A stretch of DNA of 34,720 nucleotides, from the NCBI GenBank assembly GCA_001310715.1, contig BAXV01000040.1:1-34720 (forward strand). Reading direction: 5' to 3'. The notes beneath the pieces are model-generated. The model made no database searches. It was not told the DNA's origin and saw only the letters and a list, made by a program, of their open reading frames with translations. Positions 8,225 to 16,163 of the stretch are shown here, piece by piece. Source of the DNA: Pseudovibrio sp. JCM 19062. GTDB taxonomy: Bacteria; Pseudomonadota; Alphaproteobacteria; Rhizobiales; Stappiaceae. The translations under genes were made by a program, and so were the position numbers. Each line of letters starts with the position of its first letter. The first letter of the stretch is position 1.

Positions 8225-9069
8225 TTACAAATCGCTACGCACCTGCCAAAGTTCTGGAAACAGCACAGTATCCAACATTTTTTTTCAGATACGGCGCTCC
8301 AGAGGTACCTCCGGTCCCCATTTTGTTTCCAATAATACGCTCTACGGTTGTGAGATGATTGAATCGCCAGCGGCGAAAAAAAGTCCTCAAAGTCGATTAG
8401 TTTCTCAGCGAGGTCGTAGAAATGCCAATTATCGCGCGGATTGCGATATATTATTTCCCAAGCCTTCTGAACGGACGCATCGGTTGTGTAAGGTTTTGTA
8501 ACATCTCGATTGAGCACATCTGCGGAGATTTCGAAGCCAGCGCGGGACAAGGAGCGCACCATCTGATCATAGATGCTGGGTGCCTCGTAGATCTGGTGCA
8601 GCCATTTGGAAATCTCTGGCATGTGCTCATGCGGCTTCATCAAGGCCGGGTTCTTGTTGCCGACCACAAACTCAATGGCGCGGTACTGGTAGCTCTGGAA
8701 GCCCGACGACTTGCCGAGGCTGTCACGGAAAGTCGTGTAATCACTTGGCGTCATAGTGCGCAGGATATCCCAGGCGCTATTGAGCTGAGCAAAGATCTTA
8801 TTGACGCGAGCCATAAGCTTGGACACCTGCGCAAACTCATCTTGCGCCAGAGAGGTGCACGCCTCTGACATTTCTCTGATTGCCAGCTTCATCCAAAGTT
8901 CTGCCGTCTGGTGCTGGATGATGAACAGAAGCTCATCATGAGCATCGGTCAACGGCGCTTGCGCCCCGAGGATGTCTGTCAGACGGAGATAATCACTATA
9001 GGACATATTTTCTTTGAAAGAGAGTTCAGCCCCGTGGTGCTCCAGTTCGGTATTCGTGCTGTCAGCCAT
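8225..9069 (-). CDS. kynA: Tryptophan 2,3-dioxygenase (two frame breaks)
   Basis: The corrected product is 280 residues, the normal size. This cytosolic haem enzyme opens the indole ring of tryptophan to N-formylkynurenine. Visible family blocks are [45 protein letters not shown] and the C-terminal region with the haem-ligand histidine in [13 protein letters not shown], followed by the substrate-loop GTGGTSG. Breaks are at A8376-8382 (7, needs 6) and T8278-8285 (8, needs 7). After both are corrected the protein ends at TAA 8225-8227. The ATG at 9069 has an AAGGTGA site and lies 7 bases beyond kynU. Confidence 0.92.
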
Positions 9070-9076
9070 ATCTATG

Positions 9077-10306
9077 TCACCTTGCTTTTTTTTGACGGTA
9101 TTCCGGCTTGTCCCAGAGATCACCTGCAATAACTTCTTCAAGAATTTCAGCGGCCCTAAGCACCTGTGCAAAGGAGAGGTAAAGCGGCGCGAACCCGAAG
9201 CGGATGATATCTGGTGCACGGAAGTCTCCGATCACGCCGCGATCAATGAGCGCTTGCATGACCGCGTAGCCCTGCTCGTGCCGGAATGAAACCTGAGAGC
9301 CACGTTTCATCGGATCGGTTGGTGAGACAAGTTCCAGATTCGGACAACGGCGCTTTACCTCAGAAATGAAAAGTTCGCTTAGTCCGATGGATTTGGCCTG
9401 CAGTGCCTCAAGATTTGTTTGGTCAAACACATCCAAAGATGCATCCAACGCTGTCATGGCGAGCACTTGGGGCGTTCCGACACGCATCTGATCGGTTTTT
9501 GCAGAGGGCGTATATCCCAGATCGAAGGCAAACGGCGCATCATGCCCCATCCAACCGGTCAGCGGGTTGCCCGAAGTGCCTTGATGTTGCGGTGCTACGT
9601 AAACAAATGCTGGCGCGCCGGGGCCGCCATTAAGATATTTATAAGAGCAGCCAACTGCGAAGTCCGCTTTGGCATCCTTTAAGTGGACAGGGAATGCACC
9701 AGTAGAGTGGCACAGATCCCATACTGCCAGCGCCCCAACAGAATGTGCTTTCTCTGTCAGCGCCTTCATATCGTGCTTGCGGCCTGTCCGGTAGTCCACC
9801 TCCGTGAGCATCATCACCGCAACGGTTTCATCCAATGCGGTTTCCACCTCTTCAGGGGCAACCAGACGCAGTTCAATATCGCCGCCTGTCAACTCCTTTA
9901 GGCCCTGAGCCATGTAAAGATCCGTTGGGAAGTTTCCGGTGTCGGAGAGAATAACCCGCCGCCCCGGCCGAAGCTTGATGGCGGTGGCGAGTACCTTGAA
10001 TACGTTCAGAGATGTGCTGTCTGCGCAAATCAACGTGCCTTCATCTGCTCCAACCAGCTTTGCAATCCGGTTTCCAACAGTGCTTGGCAGATCAATCCAG
10101 TTGTGGCAGTTCCACCCCTTGATGAGGCTCTTGCCCCATTGCTCTTCAACAGCATTTGTCAGAACCGCAGACACGTTTTTGGGTAGTGCGCCAAGTGAAT
10201 TTCCGTCCAGATAGATAATCTCGTCGGGAATTGAGAAGAGCTGCCGCAGATGTGCGAGCTGATCAGCTTCATCCCGTTGCTCAACGCTGACTGTATCCAG
10301 TGCCAC
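9077..10306 (-). CDS. kynU: Kynureninase
   Basis: The intact 409-residue PLP enzyme cleaves kynurenine to anthranilate and alanine. It shows IIYLDGNSLGALP near the N-terminus, the aspartate of DLCHSTGAFPVHL that pairs with the PLP pyridine nitrogen, and the Schiff-base lysine in VGCSYKYLNGGPG. The C-terminal half has VSFRHEQGYAVMQALIDRGV and DIIRFGFAPLYLSF. The start codon is GTG, weakly preceded by GGGAT. Together with kynA 7 bases downstream it forms a kynU-kynA unit; the formamidase needed between them (kynB) is not in the window. Confidence 0.93.
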   Translation of the reverse strand: MALDTVSVEQRDEADQLAHLRQLFSIPDEIIYLDGNSLGALPKNVSAVLTNAVEEQWGKSLIKGWNCHNWIDLPSTVGNRIAKLVGADEGTLICADSTSLNVFKVLATAIKLRPGRRVILSDTGNFPTDLYMAQGLKELTGGDIELRLVAPEEVETALDETVAVMMLTEVDYRTGRKHDMKALTEKAHSVGALAVWDLCHSTGAFPVHLKDAKADFAVGCSYKYLNGGPGAPAFVYVAPQHQGTSGNPLTGWMGHDAPFAFDLGYTPSAKTDQMRVGTPQVLAMTALDASLDVFDQTNLEALQAKSIGLSELFISEVKRRCPNLELVSPTDPMKRGSQVSFRHEQGYAVMQALIDRGVIGDFRAPDIIRFGFAPLYLSFAQVLRAAEILEEVIAGDLWDKPEYRQKKAR

Positions 10307-10644
10307 TATCAGATCCCTATTATATTCTTTTCACGTTTGGATTACTTTCGAATGAGAACCCGGAGCGAACTCAGTTTTTAATATTTCAAGTTTAAAGTAT
10401 CTTTAGCAACAGTCTTGCTCTGAAGTCTAGGCAAAAAGTATTATCTGGAAAATTCGCGAGGGATTTGGCTCAAAGGGCTGTTTGAATATAGCGATATTTT
10501 GCAATAGCACTGACAAGAATATGTCGTACACTTGATCAGAGGGGCAGATCCAACCTCCACTAAGCAAAGGGAAAATCTGAAAATGGCCAATGACAGCTTC
10601 AAACAAGACTGTAGCACGGCCTTCTCAATGTAAGGAAGATACCC
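10307..10644. other. Divergent intergenic region between kynU and the Nudix gene
   Basis: The 338 bases must hold both promoters. The stretch is AT-rich. A 16-codon ORF on the plus strand (10583-10633) begins after an AAGGGA-like site and stops immediately before the Nudix ribosome binding site. It could be a leader peptide, but nothing beyond its position supports it. Confidence 0.35.
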
Positions 10645-11104
10645 ATGAAGAGCGCTGCAAGAAAGACAGAGGCGCAAACCTGGTCAGAACCAAAACGCCA
10701 GTTTGCCGCGCTGCCTTTCAAAAAGAAGAAAAAAAGGCAAGCTGCAAATTCTTCTTATAACCTCCCGTGAAACCAAACGCTGGGTTCTGCCAAAAGGCTG
10801 GCCCATGAAGGATCTCAGCGGCGCGCAAGCTGCGGAACAGGAAGCCTATGAAGAAGCCGGGATTCAAGGTGAGCTCTCGGAGCAATCTGCCGGTAGCTAC
10901 CATTACCCCAAGCTTAGGCTCACCAAAGATCCAATCTTATGCCAGGTCAAAGTTTTTCCGTTGGAGGTGACCGAGATGCTTGATGACTGGCCCGAGAAAG
11001 CGGAACGCACACGGAAGTGGTTTTCCGTGAGCGATGCCGTTCATGCTGTCGATGAACCTGAATTGAAGGCACTGCTTGCGAACTGGGCACCAGAGCAAAG
11101 CTAG
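10645..11104 (+). CDS. Nudix hydrolase, diphosphoinositol-polyphosphate-phosphatase-like (one frame break)
   Basis: The corrected product is about 152 residues. It reads RQFAALPFKKKKGKLQILLI at the N-terminus, then WVLPKGWPM, then the Nudix box with QAAEQEAYEEAG. The usual REUXEE arginine is replaced by glutamine, which may lower or alter activity. The short KGWPM form resembles DIPP/ADP-ribose-type Nudix proteins that cleave X-linked nucleoside diphosphates; the substrate cannot be assigned. The frame breaks at the A run 10729-10735 (7, needs 6). The ATG at 10645 follows AAGGAAG. It converges on the permease gene, with 17 bases between stops. Confidence 0.8.
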
Positions 11105-11121
11105 AATACCTGCTTTTCGGG

Positions 11122-11867
11122 CTAGATGCGTTCTGCCTTAAAGCGACGTTCCAACCAACGAACTCCTTGAGACACAATCAGGATCAGCACCAGATACTCC
11201 AGCACAAGAACGCTGTAGATCTCGAGTGGCCGATATTCCGTCACGACCAACTCGTTTGCGCGTCTGGTCAGATCCTGTAAGCCAATCACAGAAACCAAAC
11301 TTGACATTTTCAGCATATAAACCAGCTGGTTGCCCAGTGGCGGCAGCATGCGTCGGACGGCTTGCGGAGGATGATAAAGCGCAAGCGCTGGAAGTAACTC
11401 AGCCCAAGCGAACGGCCAGCTTCGGTCTGCCCTTTATCTACCGACTGAATACCTGCCCTGAAAATCTCGGCCTGAAAGGCGCTATCCGACAAGGCGAGAG
11501 CTAGAACACCGGCCCAAAACACATCAATTGAGATACTCGCAACAACCGGAAGACCGTAGTAGACCCAGAAGATCAACACCAGACTGGGCACAGAGCGCAC
11601 CACTTCAACGTAGGTTCTATTGAATGCGCGGCCATACTTATTCTCGGAGAGACCCGGCAGAGCAACGAACAGACCGACCACCATGGAAATCACAATTGCC
11701 GTGAGCGAAACACTGAGCGTTTCTTGCAGGCCTGCGATCATGAAGCCGAGGTTCACTCTTCCGTTTTCAGTGGCCGGAGAGACAACATACCAGCCCCACT
11801 GACCTCCTGAGCAACCTGCTAAAACCAACGCCAATGCGGCGAGCACTGCAGCATTTCGGAATTTCAA
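11122..11867 (-). CDS. Polar amino acid ABC transporter permease (one frame break)
   Basis: The corrected product is about 248 residues. It is an inner-membrane permease of the HisM/GlnP type, with several transmembrane stretches, YVEVVRSVPSLVLIFWVYYG, SDSAFQAEIFRAGIQSVDKGQTEAGRSLG and the coupling region RFIILPQAVRRMLPPLGNQ. The frame breaks at GG 11366-11367, where minus-strand Leu-Pro-Gln needs CCC. The start is a TTG after GGAAGG; no better ATG is nearby. Oddly, the N-terminus reads LALVLAGCSGG, a lipobox-like signal unusual for a permease. The binding protein is transcribed divergently; no cognate ATPase lies in the window. Confidence 0.82.
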
Positions 11868-12126
11868 GGTATCTACCTTCCAATTATCATCAGGTTTCCA
11901 ACTGGAGCGAAGCGCGCAAACAGCTTATGTATCTACCATAAACTAGATAGATTATTGGGCACAGAACCTAGTGGGTCGCGCGCGCTTATACAAATCTTAT
12001 AGAAACTTACCGCACACATTTAGTTGAAATCTGTTTTCTTAAAAAAAACGATATTGTAGTTGCCGCTAAAATGACTAGGTTTGCACTGGCCACAATCAAA
12101 CTACGTTTCAAGGAGCATTCACGAAA

Positions 12127-12902
12127 ATGCTACGCTCATTTCTTACTATAATTTTTGCCGTGAGCACGTTGTTCTCCGGCTCTGCATTTGCGCAGTCTGC
12201 GCTCAACGAAATTCTGGATTCCGGCGAGCTGAAAGTCGGTACAACCGGCGACTGGAACCCGATGTCTGTTCGCGACCCTGCCAGCAATGGATATAAGGGT
12301 TATGACATCGACATCATGAACGAACTTGCAACTGATCTTGGTGTGGAGCTCACCTTTGTTCCAACCGACTGGAAGACACTGGTGAATGGCATTGTTGCAG
12401 ACAAATACCACTTGACTGGCTCTGCTCCATCTCCCCAAGCCGCATGAAAGTGGCAGGTTATTCCGATACCTACATTTCTGCGGAGATCCTACCGTTCACC
12501 ACAAGTGACAAAGTTGGGAAGTTCGACAGTTGGGAAAGCATCAACCAGCAAGATGTGACTGTGGCAACCACGCTTGGCACTACCTTTGAGGCGCTGAGTA
12601 AAGAATGGTTCCCAAACGCGACCATCAGGGTTGTTGAGGCCCCAGCGCGAGGATATCAGGATGTGCTTTCAGGTCGTGCTGATGTCTTCATTACGTCCAA
12701 CATTGAGGGCGCAACGCTGAAAGAGAAGTTTAACCAGATTGTGAATGTTCCGGTTACCGAGAGCAGAGAGCCAACGCCGATCGCAATGCTAATGCCGCAG
12801 GATGATCAGGTTTGGATCAACTACGTCAACAACTGGATCAAAATCAAAAAGATGGATGGTTTCCTTGATGCGACAGCCCGTAAATGGGGTCTGGCGCAGT
12901 AA
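12127..12902 (+). CDS. Polar amino acid-type ABC transporter substrate-binding protein (one frame break)
   Basis: The corrected product is 258 residues. A signal peptide (ending SGSAFAQ) is followed by a family-3 solute-binding fold: [33 protein letters not shown], then SASISPSRM and [15 protein letters not shown]. The C-terminal [19 protein letters not shown] is typical. Cyclohexadienyl-dehydratase-like proteins share this fold, so an enzymatic role is a minor alternative. The frame breaks at T12426, where Ala-Ser needs TT. It is divergent from the permease gene, and the two probably belong to one importer. An AAGGAG stands 10 bases upstream of the ATG. Confidence 0.83.
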
Positions 12903-12925
12903 AAACCGCTCATGAATAGCAAAAA

Positions 12926-12952
12926 GGCGCTGCAAGATGCAGCGCCTTTTTT
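12926..12952 (+). terminator. Rho-independent terminator after the binding-protein gene
   Basis: The perfect 9-bp stem GGCGCTGCA (12926-12934) / TGCAGCGCC (12938-12946) has an AGA loop and six T. A run of A on the left side lets it also serve the glutathione S-transferase gene that ends at 12970 from the other strand. Confidence 0.92.
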
Positions 12953-12969
12953 GTGCTTACCAAAGGGGC

Positions 12970-13630
12970 TTATGCATCCAACTGGATGAATTTACCCACC
13001 CAGTCTTGCATGGCCTTGCGGTTCATATCGATCGACGTTGCCGCGTGAGACAGGGACTGCATCGCCTGCCACCAGCGCTGACACTTTGGTTTGAGCTGAA
13101 GTTCACCACCAAACAAGGCGGCAAGCTGTTGTGCCTGCGAAAATGTGGTGGCGTAGGCGCATTCGGCCAAGGTGACATATGGCCCAACCGCATAAGGCTC
13201 TGCTTCAATCACATCTTCCAGACGCTCAAACGCAGCAATCATATCATCAATCAGCTGCTTATAGACCTTATCCTTTGGGGACTTGCCGGCCTTGATCGAG
13301 GCATAAAATGCACGAACGGATGGTTCAATACGCGTATCGTGCAGGCCCATCAGCGCTCTGACCTTGGCACGTTCAGCGGGTTTTTCTGGCAACAAGGCTG
13401 GTGATAGCGCGGTTTCCTCTAGATACTCAAGGATCGCATTTGAGTCAGACAGAGCCGCAGCTCCATCTTGCAAGCCCGGAATGGACCCAGCTGGAATAAT
13501 TCTTTTGTAGGCGGCAGATCCATATCCATCAGGAGGAGGTACTTCAGCGTAATCCAAGTTTTTCATGTCCAACGCAATTCGAACTTTCGCGCAGAAGACG
13601 GATTCTGGATAGGCAAAAAAACTGTATCAT
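12970..13630 (-). CDS. Glutathione S-transferase family protein (one frame break near the start)
   Basis: The corrected product is 219 residues. The thioredoxin-like N-terminal domain begins MIQFFAYPESVFCAKVRIAL, with the serine and cysteine of YPESVFCAK in the glutathione-activating position, and continues with GSIPGLQDGAAALSDSNAILEYL (cis-proline and the Ser-Asp glutathione contacts). A helical C-terminal domain follows. The frame is lost at the A run 13615-13621 (7, needs 6), which hides the first few residues. The true ATG is at 13630 with a GGTGA site. The substrate is unknown. Physical linkage to its neighbours is not evident. Confidence 0.82.
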
Positions 13631-13851
13631 TGGATCACCGGATTGTGCATAGCAACGATGCTGTTTCGCCCACACGCTTGGGCACATGTGGTATGAAAGA
13701 GCACCTAGGAGGAGGAGGCAACACAACTTGTGCTGCACTGCAAACTTGAGCTTTTCTAACAGCCTAAGACTGATTGCGCCACTCCAACCTTTGGGTACGC
13801 TGAACCCCGTTGGAGATCTATTCGCCGCCGCAGACATAATTGCTCAGCAAT

Positions 13852-14621
13852 TTAGAGCTGTTTGGCACTGTCCAAATTCACCTTGAAGATCATCAGATCA
13901 TCACGCCGCTCAACCTCACCTTCAAGTGAAATCAGCAGGGCGACCCAATCTTCCACCTCAGATGATAAGGGTTCACCATTCTCATCTGCTAATAGGAAGA
14001 ACTCGCTGCCCATCAATGGTGTGGTTGTGACAAAAACCGGCGGTATTCCACCGATGATACAAAGATTGGCGCAGGCCTTATGTGCTAATCCAACACCGGG
14101 TCGCATGGCTCCGGTGTAGCATTTGCCGTCGCAGATCTCGCCGGTTAAGCGCCACTTGCCAGATGCTCTGCAGGCGCTGGTGTGAAGTTTGGGGCAGGGT
14201 TTTCAGCAGCACGGAGAGATACCTCACCGCCCACTTGCAGCATATCCAGATCCCCGCGTTTAAGCAGGATGCCGCCTGCATCAACGGCCTGACCATCCAA
14301 CGGACCCGCTAGTTGCTGCATGCCGCGTTTGCCGACGCCGGAAATTAGCATGGCGTGCGGCTGGTCCCGTCCATCTTCGCCCGCAGGCAGTCTGAGAAGC
14401 GGATAAGGCTTGGCATCAACGTAGCCGGTGAACGTCTGGTATCCGGCTCCCCACTCAAAGCGCGCATCGCCGGGATCCGGAACAGATGCGCCTATGCCAA
14501 ATGCGACACCGACCGCAGCCCCAACCAGCACGGCCGAGATCAAGAAAAGGAACCCTTGAAGGACCTTCGGCGGCTTTTTCGCCCAACCGATAAAGAAGGG
14601 ATCAGGCTTCTTTTTCGCCAT
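13852..14621 (-). CDS. Membrane-anchored protein with conserved cysteine motif; last gene of the Rieske operon (one frame break)
   Basis: The corrected product is about 256 residues. A short basic N-terminus is followed by one membrane segment (about residues 21-45) and a large domain, presumably periplasmic. Near residue 160 it carries GEICDGKCYTGAMRPG and then HKACANLCIIGGIPPVF. This four-cysteine pattern recurs, from memory, in uncharacterised proteins next to Rieske and ferric-reductase genes; metal or cluster binding is plausible but unproven. Frame is lost near 14166, where one base is missing between Ala-Glu and Ala-Ser-Gly-Lys. Its ATG lies directly at the end of the cytochrome b gene, so translation is probably coupled. 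Confidence 0.72.
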
Positions 14622-15688
14622 TAGCTTCCCTCCGCCAGTATGGGAACAACTACAGGCTCAACATAGGTGCCTGGAGGCAGAGCTTCGATATTCAGCCACA
14701 GGCGACCATCTTCCAGTTTGAGCCGGTAGGTGGAAATCTTCTCCGTGAATGGCGGCGGAGATCTCCCGTCTTCCACCCGATATTGGTAACCGTGCCAAGG
14801 ACAGGTTACACAGCCATAGACGATCTTCCCTTCTCCCAAAGGTCCGTTCTGATGGGCACAGACATTGGAGATGGCAGAGAGCTTTTTGCCGTTTCTGAAG
14901 ATTGCAACGCGTTCATCGTCCGTGATGGAGATAATCCGCGCGCGCTTGTCAGGGACCTCCGTTGGATCACCTGCATCCATCCAAGTGCCGCTGTCATCCA
15001 TTGGACTTTCTTGCGCATCAAACAAGTGCTCTTTTCTTGCAGCAAGTAGATGCAATGAGGCGACGAGGGCGACGGAGGCGCCAACAGCGGTGGTCATAAA
15101 GGGGCCTGCAGCACTTTGCAGAGCGCCGAGAGCGACATGAGCGACGATCAAAGCGTATGCCAGATAGATCCCCATATGGAGGAACTTCCAGAGGGTTGGC
15201 TTCAGGAAATGGAGCCAGAAGTCATGACTGGTGACCGCAAGGATCGTCAGGATCAGAAGCGCCAGGACCCCAAGGATCTCAAAGGGGAAGCCCAAGAAGC
15301 GGTCAAAGCTCGTGTTGACAATGAAGACCGAGACATAGCGATTGATTGGTGAGAATGCGTTGTACCAGCCAAGGATGTTGTCAACGTGGAAGTAGGCGAG
15401 CACGCAGGTGATTACGCCAAGGTGGCGGCGGTTATAGAGCAGTGGCAAGAAGCGCTTGTCCAGCCGTGCCATGGGTCCGATGCACAAAATGAAGGTCAGC
15501 AGAAAGAAGACGCAGGTGCCAAATGCCTGCGCTTTGTAGATATCCCAATCAATCGGCATTGTGACTGTTTGGAACTGCGGCGCCACGTAGAGATAGATGC
15601 CAAGATATGCGCCAACGGTTGCCAGCACGACAGCATCGTAGGCAAGTTTGGTGCGGTTCCAGATTACCGGCACATATTTAACACTCAC
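14621..15688 (-). CDS. Ferric-reductase-like transmembrane cytochrome b fused to a Rieske [2Fe-2S] domain
   Basis: The intact product is 355 residues. Residues 1-217 form about six membrane helices of the ferric reductase/NADPH-oxidase-like fold. Histidine pairs H89/H101 and H171/H184, spaced 12 and 13 residues apart, would bind two stacked b-haems. Residues 245-340 form a Rieske domain with C277-x-H279 and C296-x-x-H299, a 16-residue spacing typical of the family. Usual ferric reductases have a FAD/NAD domain instead, so the Rieske domain probably replaces the flavin module as electron donor or acceptor. The start is GTG, overlapping the preceding gene as GTGA. No family name or substrate can be given. 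Confidence 0.83.
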   Translation of the reverse strand: MSVKYVPVIWNRTKLAYDAVVLATVGAYLGIYLYVAPQFQTVTMPIDWDIYKAQAFGTCVFFLLTFILCIGPMARLDKRFLPLLYNRRHLGVITCVLAYFHVDNILGWYNAFSPINRYVSVFIVNTSFDRFLGFPFEILGVLALLILTILAVTSHDFWLHFLKPTLWKFLHMGIYLAYALIVAHVALGALQSAAGPFMTTAVGASVALVASLHLLAARKEHLFDAQESPMDDSGTWMDAGDPTEVPDKRARIISITDDERVAIFRNGKKLSAISNVCAHQNGPLGEGKIVYGCVTCPWHGYQYRVEDGRSPPPFTEKISTYRLKLEDGRLWLNIEALPPGTYVEPVVVPILAEGS

Positions 15689-15852
15689 TGGTTTGCCTCC
15701 AGAGCCAACTTTGCCGCGTCATCAAGGGGAACGGGCGGCTGCTCGTGCGTTCCCGTGGGTCGCATCATGAGCGCCAAGCCCAAGACAATTGGAATGAGAA
15801 ATGCCAAAACAAGCCAAAGGGAACGATGGGCTCTTCGGAAGGCGCGCTGCAT
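15685..15852 (-). CDS. Small single-pass membrane protein (55 aa) in the Rieske operon
   Basis: The ATG at 15852 overlaps the stop of the preceding gene as TAATG, and the TGA overlaps the next GTG start as GTGA, so it is embedded and translationally coupled on both sides. The product has a basic N-terminus (MQRAFRRAHR), one hydrophobic helix (LWLVLAFLIPIVLGLALMM) and a short polar tail. I recognise no family. Basic residues before the helix predict N-in topology. The position argues that it is a real subunit or assembly factor of the cytochrome. Confidence 0.65.
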   Translation of the reverse strand: MQRAFRRAHRSLWLVLAFLIPIVLGLALMMRPTGTHEQPPVPLDDAAKLALEANQ

Positions 15853-16121
15853 TATTTTTTGCCCTCTTGCTCTTCGTCTAATTGTTTCTCTTCTTCATCA
15901 AGCAAAGCTTTTTCACCTGAGCGCTCCAACGCAACCCAGCGAACAATCACAATTGGCCAGAGCAAGATGAGCCCCGGGAGAATCTGCAGACGGAAAAGAT
16001 AGGCCTTGCGGGCAGCAAGTTCCACGCGGCCCAGCCCAATGGTGATAAACACAATAGCAACGAAAAAACCAATCACGCAGTAGATTTGTGCGATCAGAAT
16101 AATAATTTCAGCAACAACCAT
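15852..16121 (-). CDS. Small two-helix membrane protein (89 aa) in the Rieske operon
   Basis: The intact product has two hydrophobic helices, roughly residues 4-30 (EIIILIAQIYCVIGFFVAIV) and 44-63 (LQILPGLILLWPIVIVRWVA), joined by a basic loop. A very acidic, lysine-tipped tail follows (EEEKQLDEEQEGKK). I do not recognise a named family. It starts 43 bases after the Rieske/glutamate-synthase-like gene and overlaps the next small gene by TAATG. The arrangement suggests a membrane anchor or subunit for the redox proteins on either side. Confidence 0.7.
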   Translation of the reverse strand: MVVAEIIILIAQIYCVIGFFVAIVFITIGLGRVELAARKAYLFRLQILPGLILLWPIVIVRWVALERSGEKALLDEEEKQLDEEQEGKK

Positions 16122-16163
16122 TTATACGACCTACTGATTTTCTGCTGTTCAAAGCAGCCAGAT

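Noticed and set aside
10583..10633. A 16-codon ORF as a leader peptide of the Nudix gene
   Set aside because: It has no repeated amino acid codons, attenuator hairpin or conservation evidence; only its position is suggestive.
13544..13837. A 97-codon minus-strand ORF upstream of the glutathione S-transferase
   Set aside because: Its end is the shifted frame of the GST N-terminus; correcting the 7-A run at 13615-13621 gives a proper GST start at 13630, and the rest has no family features.
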